From: Clostridium sp. OF09-36
Lineage (GTDB): Bacteria; Bacillota; Clostridia; Lachnospirales; Lachnospiraceae
Length of the DNA stretch: 44,936 nt
NCBI RefSeq assembly: GCF_003481985.1
Contig: NZ_QUMD01000027.1
Span: 1-44,936, forward strand
Direction of reading: 5' to 3'
Part shown: piece by piece, positions 37,063 to 44,936 of the stretch
Position numbering within the stretch: position 1 is the first letter of the stretch
Layout: each line of letters begins with the position of its first letter
Position numbers and translations under genes: made by a program
Notes under the pieces: model-generated
The model's input: only the letters and a program-made list of their open reading frames with translations
Told to the model about the DNA's origin: nothing
Database searches by the model: none

Positions 37063-37775
37063 TTACTTGTTCTTATTCACGATTTTCGTCTCATATGCGC
37101 CGGTTGTGATATCGATGTAGCGCACAAACAGGGAAACCTTGTTGTCCGGGTTTAAGCTGTTCCACAGCAGCTCAGTAAAAGCATCCATATCGTCTAAGAT
37201 CCTACTAATTTCGGCTCGCCCTCAAAGCTCGGAAGCGGGTTGCCATCGTGCATGTAAGTATGAATGAAATGTCCCTCACCTGCTACCGGATTCTCGTAAG
37301 CAAAAGTGTAACGGTTGCAGGCATCCGGGTTGCCGTTGTTGCTCTTTAAGATGGACATGGCATAGTTATAACGTTCGTTTTCAATGTGAAGAATGCCGGA
37401 AATACGCGGGGTGTAGTTCGGTGCATCCGGCTCAAACTCACGGCTTCGGAGGGACTGCTCAAAGGTAAGCTGTTTGTCCATGCCCTCGTAGATGGTGTCG
37501 GTCTGGTCACCATTTGTGACGATAGTCTTGTTTCCAAGCACACGGACCGGCGCATAGATGATCAGGCTCGGGTCAGTCAGCTTGCCCGGGTCAAAGGCCT
37601 GGGTACGGATACCCTCACCGTCTTCCACAAAAACCCGGTTACGGCTGTTTTCGCTGCGGCCCATGATAAAGTAGGCCGTCACTGCCTTCGTGCCATCCGG
37701 GGTCTTTCCAATGACAATGCCCCTTCCCGGGTATGCGTTTGCCTGTAACTCTTCCTGCAGGGATAACTGTTTCAT
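37063..37775 (-). CDS. IMP cyclohydrolase, archaeal PurO type (one frameshift)
   Basis: About 237 residues of the PurO/IMP_cyclohyd family: NAYPGRGIVIGKTPDG, YFIMGRSENSRNRVF, TVTNGDQTDT-like TNGDQTDTIYEG and TPRISGILH. It closes the ring of FAICAR to IMP, the last step of purine synthesis. After FEGEPKLVG one added base near 37199-37203 continues the protein to MDAFTELLWNSLNPDNKVSL and the end at 37063. It pairs with the AICAR formyltransferase downstream. AGGAGG upstream of the ATG. Confidence 0.88.
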
Positions 37776-37897
37776 CGCTGTTTCCTCCTATGAATGAACA
37801 TTTGATGGTTCTCACTGTTTCCATATCTTGCAGTATCTTACCAATCGGCTGTTTCTTTTTTCAGAACTGTTTCGGGTTTCATCTGCCCGACATTTGC

Positions 37898-37941
37898 AAA
37901 AAGGCCGCCTGAGTACCACAAAATATGGTGCCCAGGCGGCC
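37898..37941 (-). terminator. Intrinsic terminator of the ABC exporter operon
   Basis: A strong 16-bp stem (GGCCGCCTG on one arm, CAGGCGGCC on the other, with two mismatches) and 7-nt loop, followed on the minus strand by TTTTT. It lies about 120 bp past the permease stop and upstream of the purO gene. Confidence 0.88.
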
Positions 37942-38063
37942 GGCAATTCAAACTTGCGTGCTCCCCTGTGGTTTCCCACTCTTTCCGCCAGTCACACGCT
38001 CTGTATACAGGATAGCGGATTCGCGTGGAAAATGCAAGTATTTTTTCAAGTGCTTTTCATCCA

Positions 38064-39400
38064 CTATTCATTGCGGATTGCTGCAAGCGGGCTCAGCTTC
38101 ATGGCCCGCAGTGCCGGGAAGAACCCGGCCGCCATGCCCATCAGCACGGCAAAGCCTACCGAGCTGCCGCCAGCCACAGCGGAATCCGGGAGATGTTGCC
38201 GCTCATGCCGGTCATGGTCTGGCCGATCTGAAGAAAATGGTTGATGGCAAAGGATATGCCCGCACTAAAGATCAGCCCCACAATACCGCCCATAAACCCG
38301 ATAAAACCGGATTCCAGCAGGAACATATTACGAATCACTTTCATGTCACATCCGAGCACTTTTATGATTCCGATTTCTTTCGTGCGCTCGTAGATGGACA
38401 TCATCATGGTATTGGCAATGCCGATCGCTGCCACAAATAAAGAGACCGCACCAATTCCGCCAAGCACTGCCTGGATCATGTTGGACTGCTGCTCCGACTG
38501 CTTCATCCAGTCGGCGTTGCTGGATGCCTGAAACCCCATGTCGGTAAGCTTCTTTTGTACTTCGCCCACATGCTCTATATCATCCACATTGACGCTGCAG
38601 GAATTGTAGATGAAATAGCGGTAAGGTTTTCCTTTTTTGGTTGTCGGCTGTCCCGGAATGGCTTTTTTCTTAAAGATCCGCTTCAGCTGGGTTTCCAGAA
38701 GATCCAGCCTGGTGTAAACGTTATAGGCATAGCTGTTGTAATCGTCCACGCCGCCTTCTACCACACCGTCTGCTTTCAGCAGATACTTCTTCGGCGGCTT
38801 TGGAGCATCTTCCCCACCATTCTGGGACTGGTAATAGGTATCCGTATCAAAGATCACAAACATCGGCTTTCCCATGAAATCCACGTTCGGAAGTTCCCCG
38901 GTTTCCCAGTAGGTGTTATTGCCTTTCGCATCGGTAAACCACTGGATGATGGCATTGCCGTAAATAAGCTTTAATTCATGATCGGATGAATTTGAAAGCG
39001 TTCCCTGCCCCAATGGAATTTTTTTCAGATACTCGTAAGGCACACCGTTTAAGGTCACATTGCTGGTATATTTTCCCTGCTGCATCAGCACATCCACCTG
39101 CAGCATCGGATACACCCCAGTCACATAGGGAAGTTTTTCCATCTGCTTTACCACATCATCCGTCAGATAGAGCGGATCTTTTGTGCTGTCGCCATTATAA
39201 GGATTGTTGACCGTGATCTCGGTCAGGCTTCCATAGGAAGAAATGAGTTCCCGGTTCAACTCACTAAGCCCAATGCCAAGGGAAACCATGACGACAATGG
39301 ACGCTGTACCGATCACGACACCAAGGACCGTCAGAGCGGTCCTCAGTTTTCTTCTGCTTAAATTTTTCAGGCTCATCGCCAGCAGATCTACAAATTTCAT
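38064..39400 (-). CDS. MacB/FtsX-type ABC transporter permease (one frameshift)
   Basis: About 445 residues. Start MKFVDLLAMSLKNLSRRKLR, first membrane helix at residues 20-43, MacB-like extracytoplasmic domain, then three C-terminal helices with the FtsX motif GIIKVLGCDMKVIRNMF. The frame stops early at 38156; one added base near 38164-38169 continues through SVGFAVLMGMAAGFFPALRAMKLSPLAAIRNE to 38064, the normal family ending. Works with the ATPase at 41370-42143; may export a peptide or act as a mechanotransducer. Confidence 0.88.
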
Positions 39401-39497
39401 TGTGTTTGTTTCCTCTCAACGTTCCATTTCAAATGCTTCTGTTTCTGATGTTTGACAGAATCCAGGGCATTCATCCTGTTTTCCTGTCCTGCACAGG

Positions 39498-41357
39498 CTA
39501 TTTTCCTTCCCGGGTGTCAGCTTGTTTATCATCTTCGTCCTGCAGTTCCTCTTCGTTTGCCAGCAATGCCTGCTCTTTTTTCCGTTTCCGGTGCTTGTAT
39601 ACAACACAGCCAGCTACTGCTCCGGCGACGATTGCCACAGCAATCAGCACGATCTTTCCGTATTTCTGCATCGGTCCCGGCTCTTCCTGCGGCATATCGT
39701 CCATACCGTCCAGATCCATCTCGTCCATATCCGGAGCAGGTTCGCTTACAAACAGGGTCAGTTCTTTTTCTACCTCTGACACCTCGCCATTTTCATCCTC
39801 GTAGGAAATGATAACTTTCACTTTACCGTCGTCTGTGGTCGGTGTCGCTCCGGTTACCATGCAGTCCACGTTTCCGGTCTCGCCGGATTTGATATTGCCG
39901 ACGTAGGTGTCTGTGGTCTGGATGGAGTCTGCCTCAAACTTCGCCATCACATTGTAAAGAGTCACCTTGCCGGTATTATTGATGCCAAACATGATATTGG
40001 ACTCTTCGCCCACATTGATGGAATCCGGGGTCACCTCAAAGGTTCCCGTGTTCAGGCGCGGAATCTGCTTAACCGGAATGTCTACCGCCATATTTTCCTC
40101 CGCATTTTTAAATTCCGGGCTGTCGAACTTTGCCTTGATCGTAAGTCCATAAGAACGCTGATCTACCCCCGCCCGCGATGCCATGCGGAAACGCACCTGC
40201 GTCGATGCACCTGCACCAAGTGAATTGACTGCTACAGAACTGGATCCGGATTCCGTGGTGAATACCGGACTGTCGGAAACTTTCTCCGATTCTGCCGTCA
40301 AAAGAATGTCCGATGCCGAAACACTGCTGGAAGCGTTCTTCACGGTAAGAAGCAGGTCAAAACTTTCTCCCGCAATGATGGTTTCCGGATCGGTACTGTA
40401 TCCGTCGATAATCAGGCGGGCCTTGGTGCGGTCATGTTCATTAAATTCATCGTAATCGTCCTTAGTCGGCTTACTTACAATATGGACAAAGAAGGACGTC
40501 TCATAGGTTTTCAGTTCCTCCCCGGTGGAACTGTCTGAATAATAGATTTTCATGGCGATCGGGTAATAACCGGTGTAGGACTCCTTGCGGATAGCAAAGC
40601 TGTAGTCCAGCTGCACCGTCTCATCAACCGCGATCTTGTCAAACATGCGGTCGTAGTTGGCATCATTGATCTCAAACGGGAACTTCGTATTGTCCGCATC
40701 CAGGACCATGCTCGCTTTCACATTGTATACCGTTGCCGGACTGTTGTTACGCAGGCCAATGGAAAAATTCATCACATTCGGATAAACGCCGCGCGGAGCA
40801 TCCTGCCCTTCGCCCAAAACAAAATCGTAGGTTTTGTTAGTGTCATCGTCGTCATCATCCTTGGAAGTGGATTTGGTGATCCAGACGCGGAGGTCCTCAT
40901 GACCGATCCAGCCCCCGTCTTTGTCCATGACTACAACCGGGACCTTATAGTAACCCTCGGATAAATCCCGGCGCACAGTACCGGTCAGGGAAACTTTCTT
41001 TTCTTTTCCGTCCGAAATGGTTCCGATTCCCTTTGGATGATCGGTATCGTTCAGTTTCCCGGTCACCTCAAACGGGAAAGAATAGCCATACTGCCGGTCT
41101 TCCTCATCCTCATCCCAGATTTCACCGCCGCTGGTGTCAAACGCGATCTTTGCGTCTTTGATATCACTTCCGCTTTGATTCTGAATGGTAAAACTGACCG
41201 TCAGGGATTTTCCAGTCTTTCCCCGCTGGATCTTGTCAGAATACACCGCTACCTCCGATGCATAGGTCTGCACCGGCATGGTAAATGGCACAGCTCCTGC
41301 AAACAGCAGCGCAGCCAGTACAAAGGCGGCAAGCCGCTTCCATTTCATTTTTTTCAT
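39498..41357 (-). CDS. Membrane-anchored CARDB/COG1361-like extracellular protein
   Basis: 619 residues. Signal peptide (about 1-33, cleavage near QTYA-SE), several Ig-like/CARDB-type beta domains (repeated LxxGxxxxVxFxIxNxS style segments), an acidic DMDEMDLDGMDDMPQEE stretch, one membrane helix (about 567-586) and a 33-residue basic-then-acidic cytoplasmic tail. It lies between the ATPase and permease of a MacB-like exporter and probably acts as its extracellular accessory. No enzyme motif is visible. Confidence 0.8.
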   Translation of the reverse strand: MKKMKWKRLAAFVLAALLFAGAVPFTMPVQTYASEVAVYSDKIQRGKTGKSLTVSFTIQNQSGSDIKDAKIAFDTSGGEIWDEDEEDRQYGYSFPFEVTGKLNDTDHPKGIGTISDGKEKKVSLTGTVRRDLSEGYYKVPVVVMDKDGGWIGHEDLRVWITKSTSKDDDDDDTNKTYDFVLGEGQDAPRGVYPNVMNFSIGLRNNSPATVYNVKASMVLDADNTKFPFEINDANYDRMFDKIAVDETVQLDYSFAIRKESYTGYYPIAMKIYYSDSSTGEELKTYETSFFVHIVSKPTKDDYDEFNEHDRTKARLIIDGYSTDPETIIAGESFDLLLTVKNASSSVSASDILLTAESEKVSDSPVFTTESGSSSVAVNSLGAGASTQVRFRMASRAGVDQRSYGLTIKAKFDSPEFKNAEENMAVDIPVKQIPRLNTGTFEVTPDSINVGEESNIMFGINNTGKVTLYNVMAKFEADSIQTTDTYVGNIKSGETGNVDCMVTGATPTTDDGKVKVIISYEDENGEVSEVEKELTLFVSEPAPDMDEMDLDGMDDMPQEEPGPMQKYGKIVLIAVAIVAGAVAGCVVYKHRKRKKEQALLANEEELQDEDDKQADTREGK

Positions 41358-41369
41358 TGCTCTTCTCCT

Positions 41370-42143
41370 CTATTTCAAACATGTTCCGAACCGTTCTGGT
41401 TCTGTTGGTTCTGATTCCGCTATATTTTCTCCCGCTTCGTCCGCGTTCCGTTCCTCGATTTTTTGGATCTTTCCATCCACAATGTGGAACTGCCGGTCCG
41501 CAAACCCGGCTATGTAATTGTCATGCGTGACCATAACCAGGGTCTGGTTTTGCTCCCGCACAATCCGCTGCATCAGCTTTAACACTTCCATGGTCGTTTT
41601 GGAATCCAGGTTTCCGGTTGGCTCATCCGCAAAAATGATCTTTGGATTTACCACCAGAGCCCGTGCAATGCCTACACGCTGCTGCTGACCGCCAGACATG
41701 GCGTTCGCCATATGCTTCATCTGCTTTTCCAGACCAACCAGCTTTAAATATTCTTCTGCCTTTGCATTTCGTATCTTCTTTGGTACTCCACGGAACGAAA
41801 GAGGCAAAGCAACATTTTCCACGGCATTGAGCGTTTTCAATAAATTGTAGGACTGAAAAATAAAACCTACATTTTCCCGCCGAAACGTCACCAGCTGGTT
41901 TTCATCCATCCGTTCCATATGTTTCCCGGCTATGATGATCTCGCCTTTTGTCGGTTTTTCCAACCCGGCTAACATATTCAGAAGCGTAGACTTTCCGGAA
42001 CCCGATGGACCGACAATCGCACAAAATTCCCCTTTGTACATCGTGAAATCCACACCGTTTAAGGCATAGACCTTATTTGTGCCCACCTGGTAAATTTTAT
42101 ATAAATTCTTCACCCGGATCACGGGTGTCTTCTTTTCTTCCAT
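41370..42143 (-). CDS. MacB/LolD-type ABC transporter ATP-binding protein
   Basis: 257 residues. Walker A GPSGSGKSTLLN, Q-loop FIFQSYNLL, signature MSGGQQQRVGIARAL, Walker B IIFADEPTGNLDS, H-loop VMVTHDNY. The start MEEKKTPVIRV at 42143 has AGAGGAG 6 nt upstream. It powers the permease at 38064-39400. Confidence 0.93.
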   Translation of the reverse strand: MEEKKTPVIRVKNLYKIYQVGTNKVYALNGVDFTMYKGEFCAIVGPSGSGKSTLLNMLAGLEKPTKGEIIIAGKHMERMDENQLVTFRRENVGFIFQSYNLLKTLNAVENVALPLSFRGVPKKIRNAKAEEYLKLVGLEKQMKHMANAMSGGQQQRVGIARALVVNPKIIFADEPTGNLDSKTTMEVLKLMQRIVREQNQTLVMVTHDNYIAGFADRQFHIVDGKIQKIEERNADEAGENIAESEPTEPERFGTCLK

Positions 42144-42278
42144 TTTCATCTCCTCTGAGAGCATCGTCGTCCCAGTCCTGCGCTGCACGGACCAAACACG
42201 TTCCGGCTGCTCCATGCCTCACAGATATCTGCTGTTTTTGGAATACACAAAAACAGCTTTTCTTCTCTGTTCACGCTC

Positions 42279-42345
42279 ATTATACCGTACTCTCAGCTTT
42301 TTAGATATCCACTTTTTCTTAATCTTCCTTACAGATTCATTACAG
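42279..42345 (-). promoter_or_regulatory. Regulated promoter of the ABC exporter operon with direct repeats
   Basis: The minus strand has a perfect -10 TATAAT (42284-42279) but a poor -35. Further upstream TTACAG occurs on the plus strand at 42329-42334 and 42340-42345, an 11-bp period typical of OmpR-family response regulators. An inverted repeat (GCTGTTTTTG / CAAAAACAGC) in the leader at about 42230-42257 lacks a U-tract. This covers the minus-strand part of the 371-bp gap. Confidence 0.5.
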
Positions 42346-42422
42346 TGAATTTTAGAAAAACTATCCAAAAATATCACAAAAAAGAGGATGTATTTTTATG
42401 AAATATTTTCTAAAAAAGGGAC

Positions 42423-42488
42423 TGGTAATCCCAAACAAAATCCGCTATAATGTCCTAAGACTTGCGGCCGGATAATTTGTCCGGCTGC
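42423..42488 (+). promoter_or_regulatory. pyrB promoter and leader hairpin
   Basis: TATAAT (42446-42451) with a weak -35 TGGTAA (42423-42428, 17-nt spacer). A leader hairpin (GCGGCCGGA / TCCGGCTGC, 7-nt loop) lies at 42464-42488; no U-tract follows, so it is not a normal attenuator. The pyrB site AAAGGAGA follows. Confidence 0.55.
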
Positions 42489-42514
42489 CAGAAAAAAAGT
42501 AAAGGAGATACGTT

Positions 42515-43438
42515 ATGAGACATTTGTTGAATCCGTTGGATTTTTCCGTTGAAGAGACCGACGAATTATTGACACTGGCATCTGACATCGAACACAACCT
42601 TAAAAAATACGCTCACGTTTGTGACGGCAAAAAATTGGCGACTCTTTTCTATGAACCAAGTACAAGAACCCGACTTAGCTTTGAATCCGCAATGTTAAGT
42701 TTAGGAGGCAGCGTACTTGGTTTTTCTTCGGCCAATTCCAGCTCTGCAGCCAAAGGTGAAAGCGTTGCAGATACCATCCGCATGATTTCCTGCTACGCAG
42801 ATATCGCGGCTATGCGTCATCCGAAAGAGGGTTCTGCACTGGTTGCTTCCATGAATTCCAGAATCCCGGTGATCAATGCCGGTGACGGCGGACATCAGCA
42901 CCCGACCCAGACTTTAACCGATTTAATGACCATCCGCTCCTTAAAGGGTCGTCTGGATAACTTAACCATCGGCTTTTGCGGTGACTTAAAATTCGGCCGT
43001 ACCGTTCATTCCCTGATCAACGCCATGGTCCGCTATCCAAATGTTCGTTTCGTACTTATCTCCCCAGACGAATTAAAAGTTCCGGAGTACATCCGTGAAG
43101 ACGTCCTGCGTGCGAACAATATCGACTTCAAGGAAGTCAGCAACTTAGACGCAGCCATGCCGGAGCTTGACATTCTTTACATGACCCGTGTCCAAAAAGA
43201 GCGTTTCTTCAATGAGGAAGATTACATCCGCTTAAAAGACAGCTATATCCTGGACAAGGAGAAAATGAAATTAGCCAAAGAAGATATGTATGTTCTGCAT
43301 CCGCTCCCTCGTGTCAACGAGATCTCCACTGAGGTGGATGATGACCCGAGAGCTGCTTACTTCAAACAGGCTCAGTACGGTGTTTATGTCCGTATGGCTC
43401 TGATCATGACTTTACTGGAGGTGGAAAAACCATGTTAA
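42515..43438 (+). CDS. pyrB: Aspartate carbamoyltransferase catalytic subunit PyrB
   Basis: 307 residues, full length. Carbamoyl-phosphate loop FYEPSTRTRLSFESAM, HPTQTLTDL, catalytic HPLPRVNEI. It makes carbamoyl-aspartate in pyrimidine synthesis. AAAGGAGA upstream; its end overlaps pyrI by 7 bp. Confidence 0.97.
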   Translation: MRHLLNPLDFSVEETDELLTLASDIEHNLKKYAHVCDGKKLATLFYEPSTRTRLSFESAMLSLGGSVLGFSSANSSSAAKGESVADTIRMISCYADIAAMRHPKEGSALVASMNSRIPVINAGDGGHQHPTQTLTDLMTIRSLKGRLDNLTIGFCGDLKFGRTVHSLINAMVRYPNVRFVLISPDELKVPEYIREDVLRANNIDFKEVSNLDAAMPELDILYMTRVQKERFFNEEDYIRLKDSYILDKEKMKLAKEDMYVLHPLPRVNEISTEVDDDPRAAYFKQAQYGVYVRMALIMTLLEVEKPC

Positions 43439-43866
43439 ATATCAGTGGATTACAGGAAGGCGTAGTTCTGGATCACATTCAGGCAGGCAAGAGTCTTGAC
43501 ATTTACTATCACCTTGGTCTTGACCGTCTTACTGACTGCCAGGTAGCCATCATCAAAAATGCACGCAGCAGCAAAATGGGTCGTAAGGACATCATCAAAG
43601 TAGAGGGACCGATCGACAACATCGACCTTGATGTACTTGGTTACATTGATCACAACATCACCGTAAACGTGATCCGTGACAACAAGATCGTTGAGAAAAA
43701 GGCACTGAACCTGCCGAAGAAGATCACCAACGTGATCCGCTGCAAGAATCCGCGCTGCATCACCTCCATCGAACAGGAGCTGCCGCACATCTTCTACCTT
43801 GCAGATGAGAAGACCGAGACTTACCGCTGCATGTACTGCGAAGAGAAATACGGAAAATCGAAATAA
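43432..43866 (+). CDS. pyrI: Aspartate carbamoyltransferase regulatory subunit PyrI
   Basis: 144 residues. N-terminal allosteric (nucleotide-binding) domain (GKSLDIYYHLGL) and C-terminal zinc domain with four Cys in CKNPRCI and CMYCEEKYG. It forms the regulated holoenzyme with PyrB. Overlaps pyrB, so translation is probably coupled. Confidence 0.95.
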   Translation: MLNISGLQEGVVLDHIQAGKSLDIYYHLGLDRLTDCQVAIIKNARSSKMGRKDIIKVEGPIDNIDLDVLGYIDHNITVNVIRDNKIVEKKALNLPKKITNVIRCKNPRCITSIEQELPHIFYLADEKTETYRCMYCEEKYGKSK

Positions 43867-43899
43867 AACCAGACGTGCACTGTTGAGCGCACCAGAAAG

Positions 43900-43940
43900 G
43901 AAGGAGCACAGATGCCAATGGCGTCTCTGCTCCTTCTTTT
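43900..43940 (+). terminator. Intrinsic terminator of pyrBI
   Basis: AAGGAGCA(C)AGA(T)GCC pairs with GGC(G)TCT(C)TGCTCCTT around a short loop and is followed by CTTTTGTTC. It lies 35 bp past pyrI. The rest of the gap to 44168 holds no gene and a possible carD promoter (TAAAAT at 44116-44121). Confidence 0.88.
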
Positions 43941-44168
43941 GTTCTTTGTATATCCTTTCGTATTCTTTTCATTCCAAAAATCCCGGTTTCTAAACGTCTC
44001 TCTTCTATAACCTGCATTGTCATCTTCCACAAAAATACATCACTCCTACACAGTACTATTTCACAAACTTTTGCTTTTGTATAAAAAAGCATTGGAAATT
44101 CACCTCCAAATTCTGGTAAAATGAGTGTGTAAATTTCGTTTTATGTTAATGAAAAAGGATGTGTGAAC

Positions 44169-44675
44169 ATGTTTGAAAAAGGCGATTATATCGTTTACGG
44201 AACAACCGGCGTATGCCAGATTGAAGACATTACTACCATGGATCCGCTTCAGACCGGAAGCGGACGGCTTTTTTATGTACTGCTGCCTTCTTCCCAGAAA
44301 GGCGGAAAAATTTTCACTCCAACAGACAGCACCAAAAACTATATGCGCAAAGTATTAAACCACGATGAGGCAGAACAGCTGATCCGTGAAATACCGGACA
44401 TCAAAGAATTGTGGATTGCCAATGAAAAGCAACGGGAGGATCTCTATAAAACCTGTATGAAATCCGGTGACTGTCGCCAGTGGATCCGGATCATCAAAAC
44501 TTTATACCTGCGAAAGCTGCAGCGAAATGCACAGGGAAAACGGATCACTGCAGTAGACGAGAAGTATCTGCGCATGGCAGAGGACTGCCTCTACAGTGAG
44601 CTTTCGGCTGCCCTCGGTCTGCCGAAAGAGCAGATGGTCGACTACATCGGAGAGCGCATCGAAGAGCTGAAATAA
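44169..44675 (+). CDS. CarD-type transcriptional regulator
   Basis: 168 residues. The N-terminal RNA polymerase-interacting domain reads MFEKGDYIVYGTTGVCQIEDI, followed by a helical C-terminal domain (LYLRKLQRNAQGKRITAVDEKYL). CarD family proteins bind RNA polymerase beta and stabilise the open complex, often at rRNA promoters. ATG at 44169 has AAGGA 9 nt upstream; a GTG 6 nt earlier is too close to it. Confidence 0.9.
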   Translation: MFEKGDYIVYGTTGVCQIEDITTMDPLQTGSGRLFYVLLPSSQKGGKIFTPTDSTKNYMRKVLNHDEAEQLIREIPDIKELWIANEKQREDLYKTCMKSGDCRQWIRIIKTLYLRKLQRNAQGKRITAVDEKYLRMAEDCLYSELSAALGLPKEQMVDYIGERIEELK

Positions 44676-44705
44676 CAATATTGCACAGTAAGTCTCTGTA
44701 GATAC

Positions 44706-44905
44706 GGAAACACAAGCCAGCCGGTACAGGAACGCATTTGGGTGAAAATCCTTTTGCTCGTGGGCTGCGCCGCCTATTGTTGGAACTACGACCCAAACTC
44801 GCACGCGCTGCGTGCTCAAACAAGGGTCTCCGTTCCAACGCTATGCTCGCCCACTCACGGATTTTCAAACAAATGCTTATCCTGTACCGGCTGGCTTGCG
44901 TTTCC
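44706..44905. repeat. 200-bp imperfect palindromic element
   Basis: The outer arms, 44706-44730 and 44881-44905, are inverted copies with 24 of 25 bases matching (core GCCAGCCGGTACAGG). Pairing continues inward with CATTTG, TGAAAATCC, GTGGGC and GTTGGAAC, and a small central hairpin GCACGC-GCT-GCGTGC lies at the centre (44801-44815). The whole element can fold into one long hairpin. It may be a non-autonomous mobile or REP-like repeat or a structured RNA. Confidence 0.75.
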
Positions 44906-44936
44906 TGTGTACTGGCTTTACTAGAATAAAAACCTG

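Noticed and set aside
42230..42257. Terminator in the ABC operon leader
   Set aside because: The inverted repeat has no U-tract on the transcribed strand.
44502..44929. Several short open frames on both strands at the right edge
   Set aside because: They run through the palindrome or opposite carD and have no recognisable protein features.

Overview
The window looks like chromosomal DNA of a Lachnospiraceae-type Firmicute. It opens with the 5' end of a 16S rRNA gene on the minus strand whose first variable region has a Lachnospiraceae-like pattern. It carries Gram-positive style GGAGG ribosome-binding sites, a CarD-type regulator, pyrBI, a stand-alone AICAR formyltransferase next to an archaeal-type (PurO) IMP cyclohydrolase, and a monoderm type IV pilus locus. 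The genus cannot be fixed from this sequence. Almost all genes are on the minus strand.

Layout. (1) 1-500: 16S 5' end, rrn leader, and an rrn promoter with an A-rich UP element. (2) 501-4434: operon of a sigma-54 activator (PrpR-type), rpoN (sigma-54) and a small transaldolase. (3) 4561-19881: a large catabolic cluster: D-2-hydroxyacid dehydrogenase, three xylose-isomerase-like TIM-barrel enzymes (two are tandem duplicates), a two-subunit transketolase, an Asp/Glu racemase-family protein, an amidohydrolase, a 2-keto-3-deoxygluconate-type permease, a second PrpR-type activator, a tripartite tricarboxylate (TctBAC) transporter and a PdxA2-like dehydrogenase. (4) 20170-34986: a complete type IV pilus system (PilB, T, C, two PilA, D, M, N, O, three minor-pilin-like proteins) ending in a ~1,460-residue pilin-adhesin with GLUG repeats. 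(5) 35104-37775: thrH and the last two purine-synthesis steps. (6) 38064-42143: a MacB-like ABC exporter with a membrane-anchored CARDB-like protein. (7) 42515-44675: pyrBI and a CarD-type regulator on the plus strand. (8) 44706-44905: a ~200-bp imperfect palindrome at the right edge.

How it fits together. Four transcription units of the catabolic cluster are preceded by sequences with the exact GG-N10-GC spacing of sigma-54 promoters, and GTTTCA-rich candidate activator sites lie upstream. The window also encodes sigma-54 and two PrpR-type activators. The cluster therefore appears to be a self-contained sigma-54 regulon for uptake and breakdown of an organic or sugar acid. I cannot name the substrate. 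No sugar kinase is visible, and the gene combination does not match a pathway I can identify with confidence.

Quality warning. Eleven genes are interrupted by twelve frameshifts, and each is repaired by adding a single base. They hit conserved genes with no other decay, so I read most as one-base deletion errors in the assembly, not true pseudogenes. The affected genes are annotated as whole genes with the break position given. The window starts inside a multicopy rRNA gene and ends in a palindromic element, as expected of a contig bounded by repeats.
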